Made by a program: the position numbers and the translations under genes. The notes under the pieces are model-generated. The model did not search any database and was not told the origin of the DNA. It saw only the letters and a list, made by a program, of their open reading frames with translations. Positions 61,092 through 64,000 of a DNA stretch of 64,000 nucleotides are shown here, piece by piece. Source of the DNA: Fratercula arctica (taxonomy: Eukaryota > Chordata > Aves > Charadriiformes > Alcidae); NCBI GenBank assembly GCA_947846985.1, contig CANTUZ010000001.1, positions 147,342,447 to 147,406,446 of the forward strand, read 5' to 3'. Each line of letters begins with the position of its first letter. Positions within the stretch are counted from its first letter, which is position 1.

Positions 61092-62790
61092 AGCTAAGCT
61101 TCTTTAGTTAGAAGACACACATTTCTTTTTTATGATAGTGACTAATACTCCTAGCCTGTAAAGAAAATAAAATAAAAAAGAAGTAACTCACTCCAACTGC
61201 AATACGTATTATAGAATTTCATAAAATATATTAGATTTCAGAAATAAATCAAAATAGGAGGTTGAATATGTCCTTTATTATTTGTAGCTTGCTTTCTTAA
61301 AGACATATTAAAGACTTATGCAGCTTTTCAGATTTACACTTTATGAGCTGTGAAAGCTCCAATATTCTCTTGAAGAATGATGAAATGTCAGTAGATCAGT
61401 CATCTAACAATTTTTAACTCCCAATCCATATTTCCAAGATCTTTCTCATTTTTTTAACCTTATTAAAAACAAGGTCCTTTACATGTTAAATTTGGAGATT
61501 ATCTGCAAATAATCCCCTTTATTTTAATAACTACATTAATTTCTTGACCTTTTCCTTTTTTTAAATTACAGTTTTCAATTATTTGTGGGTTCATAGATCT
61601 TCTCCTTCATTCCTTAAGAAGTCATCTGTGTAGCATGAAACATTATACCATCCCAGGAAACTAGAAGATTATAGCTTCCTCTCAATGTTTTAAAACATTT
61701 ATCAGGAAAAAAGGATTTGCATTTGTTGTTCTGCTCAAACATCACAAGACCAAAAGAGTTAGTTTCCCTACTGAGACCTTGCATGTAGCATATCTGAAAG
61801 GGAAAGAGACTGGGATGGTATTGTCTTAGTCTCCATTTATTAATTTTACAAACTCAGTGTTTTAGAGACGGCCTCAAATCCCGGTTCATGACAGGAATTG
61901 CTCTGCTAGAAAAGTGTGGTTTGGGATGCACTCTTTATGACTGTGGACTATTAGCAGGTTTGGCAGGACCTGACAGGAGTGACAACACCTATTCAAGTAA
62001 GGTCTGTGATTCAAATAGCAGAGCTATTACACAGGTCAGAAGCGAAATACATTAGGAAAACTATGTGAGAAACTCTAAAAGGGATAGAAAAGGCTTTTGC
62101 AGATTACATCTGGTAGAGGTAGTGCACATATCTGGAACAGCAGAAATGAGGAAGGTTGAAATCAGAATGTGAGACACGGTCACAGAGCTGGATGAAGGTC
62201 ACGCCTGAAGTAATGAGATGTTGCAGGCCATGGATGAGATGCCTGGGCAGCTCTATCTGACAGCAGCTTTGACTACATAATAATCAAAGCCATTGCAAAA
62301 ACATACTTACCCTAAAAATGTCAAAGAGGAAAAACTGAAAAGTCTCATAGCCAAATGATGACTGTTGAACAGTGACACAAATTCTACTTATAGAACATAT
62401 GGCAATAACTAATTCATGGGCAGATCAAAATAAATCAAAACAAAAGATATATTCAAAACAAAGCTATCAGAAAATACATTAAAATAAAACTATATAATAT
62501 TCTCTCTCATTTCTCTTTTCTGAGTTTCTCTTCTCCACCTAGACAGTCACTGAGAACTACACACAGCAAGGCAACAGTATACCCCAATCAGAAACTTAAT
62601 ATGACTTCCAGAATACTTAATAATATCAGTACAAAAATGTCCAGAGCAATGCTAAATCATACCTCCCCACTCAACCACCCACTTACACAGTAAGACATTC
62701 TGGGTCCCAAATAACAAATCTAGTATTTTTCAGTATCCTAAATAATCAGATTACATTATCTCCATGGCCTAACATGGTTTAAACAAGGCA

Positions 62791-62826
62791 GGGGGAGGGG
62801 GGGAACAAAAAAAAAAAAAAAAAAAA
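62791..62826 (+). repeat. G-rich run followed by A20
   Basis: G5-A-G7 (62791-62803) followed by AAC and twenty A residues (62807-62826). It is low-complexity sequence. The G and then A order is similar to the G10 plus A/C tract at 5078-5127. Confidence 0.85.
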
Positions 62827-64000
62827 GACACAAGCAGAAAGTTCTTCTTAGCTTCTAATATGAGAACCACAGTTCAAAGGCTGTATAATCTCCCTGTCTG
62901 AGCTGTTGTGAATAGGGCTCTAAAATCTCTGTGATAAGATTATGGTTTCTGACAAAAAGAAAAAATCCTTTAGATACGCCCTGCAGATGAAAGTTGAGAA
63001 ATTCTGCTCTAAGTATTGATAATATTTTAAAATTGCTTTGCAACAAGAGTTGAGGCATTGAATGTACTTTACAAATGAATTCTCCCTCTTTTAAAGAGAA
63101 ACTGAAACAGAAGATTGTCAGGATGGAAAAAATGAGGAAGGAAAGAAGGAAATCTGCAAGTCATCATTGCACAAGTGACTCACAGATTACCCTTCCATCT
63201 TCTGACTCTTTTCCATAAAATGTGGCAGAAGAAACATTGCAAAGCAAAAGAGCAGAGGGCTGAGCATGGAGCATGTCAGACAGCTGAAATTAAATGAGGG
63301 GTCAGCAGTCTTTCCAGGCTGACATGCCAAAGTGCAATTTCCTTTTCCAAATTGGAGGTTAAGTGGGCCAGAAGAAACTCCACAGTAACTGGAAGATGGA
63401 AAGGAGGGAATGGAAAGGAGAACAGAGAAAAACTTATTTATGAATGATTTATCCACGCAAAAGAGTTCAGGGTGGCAAAGAGGACAGATTTGTCTACCAG
63501 AAACTTTTCTGGACTGTAATGAGTGCAGTCAACTGCAGAGTAGAGAAGGAAGAATACAGACTGAAGTGGGTTACACATGTTATCAGACAGGAGGAAGATG
63601 GCACCTCGGCCAACAGCTGCAAATTATTAACTCATTAAGTTATCAGGTGAAGTAAAAAAAGGTGGAAACCACAGGGACAGATGAGAACATTCTAATGAAA
63701 CAACATAGAGAAGTTTTTTCTTTAGAAACAGAAAAGAATCCACCTGGACTTTGAGCAGAAGAGGTCAGAGGAGGAGAAGGTAGCATTAAGGCAAGATGGA
63801 CAGTTAACATCTTCCTTTCTGAATTGTGACTGTATCGCTAAGTGTACATGCAGGAAGCAGGTCTGGTCCTCTTGATTCCTTTCAAGCCACATTATAAATC
63901 AAGTAGTAATCCCTATTACTATCTCTCTGAACTAGCATTCCCTCAGGGCATCTAAATTTCTTCTGCATGTTGAAGTCATTTTGCTCATTGCATGCTATCC

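Larger units (their letters stand above)
59751..64000. other. Non-coding stretch to the window end
   Basis: Unique AT-rich DNA. It holds a 17-bp direct repeat (60484-60522), a short GT run (about 60577-60588), an RFX/FOX-like cluster (61063-61091), a G-rich/A20 tract (62791-62826) and purine-rich DNA (about 63115-63150 and 63394-63430). Open frames are 103 codons or fewer and unrecognisable. Confidence 0.5.

Noticed and set aside
1..64000. Operons, CRISPR arrays, ribosome binding sites or phage genes
   Set aside because: The sequence is vertebrate in character; no prokaryotic gene organisation or direct-repeat array is present.

Overview
The window reads as vertebrate nuclear DNA, most likely from a bird. 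It is AT-rich and contains no recognisable protein-coding gene, exon series, tRNA, rRNA or snRNA. The recognisable mobile elements are 5'-truncated CR1 LINE copies with the typical CR1 3' end (a 'GGTTGGAAGGGACC'-type block next to an ATTCTAT-type tail). There are a few very old LINE/SINE fossils and no young SINEs, satellites or clear LTR elements. Total interspersed repeat is only about 4% by my count. That sparse, CR1-dominated content is characteristic of birds rather than mammals, turtles or crocodilians. Species cannot be named from this sequence.

Layout: 1-1737 is plain AT-rich DNA. At 1738-2870 there is a GC-richer block with a perfect 22-bp palindrome (2342-2363). At 4001-5400 there is a second GC-richer block carrying two closely spaced RFX/X-box-like motifs (5235-5276). 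From 5.4 to 18.6 kb there is unique sequence with two MIR/L2-like fossils (5781-5875, 14136-14195), a decayed palindromic DNA-repeat fossil (13593-13742), a full-consensus X-box (11744-11757) and several A/C-only tracts. CR1 copies lie at 18663-18735 (+), 25200-25693 (+), 31641-31737 (+), 45145-45350 (-) and 58641-59750 (-). An ancient L3/CR1-like relic lies at 26655-27030 (-). The 58.6-59.75 kb copy is the largest and keeps broken pieces of the reverse transcriptase reading frame. A promoter- or enhancer-like cluster (CCAAT, AP-1, CACCC and an inverted AGGTCA pair) lies at 52190-52290. A homeodomain-rich block at 57890-58260 looks like a conserved non-coding element. An RFX/FOX-like cluster sits at 61063-61091.

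Interpretation: this is probably a gene desert or part of a very large intron, in which any function would lie in regulatory DNA rather than proteins. The many short open reading frames are at chance level for AT-rich DNA of this length; the longest (168 codons, 28651-29157) resembles no family I know. I did not find a new multi-gene system. The best leads are the regulatory-looking blocks, all of which need comparative alignment to support or dismiss them.
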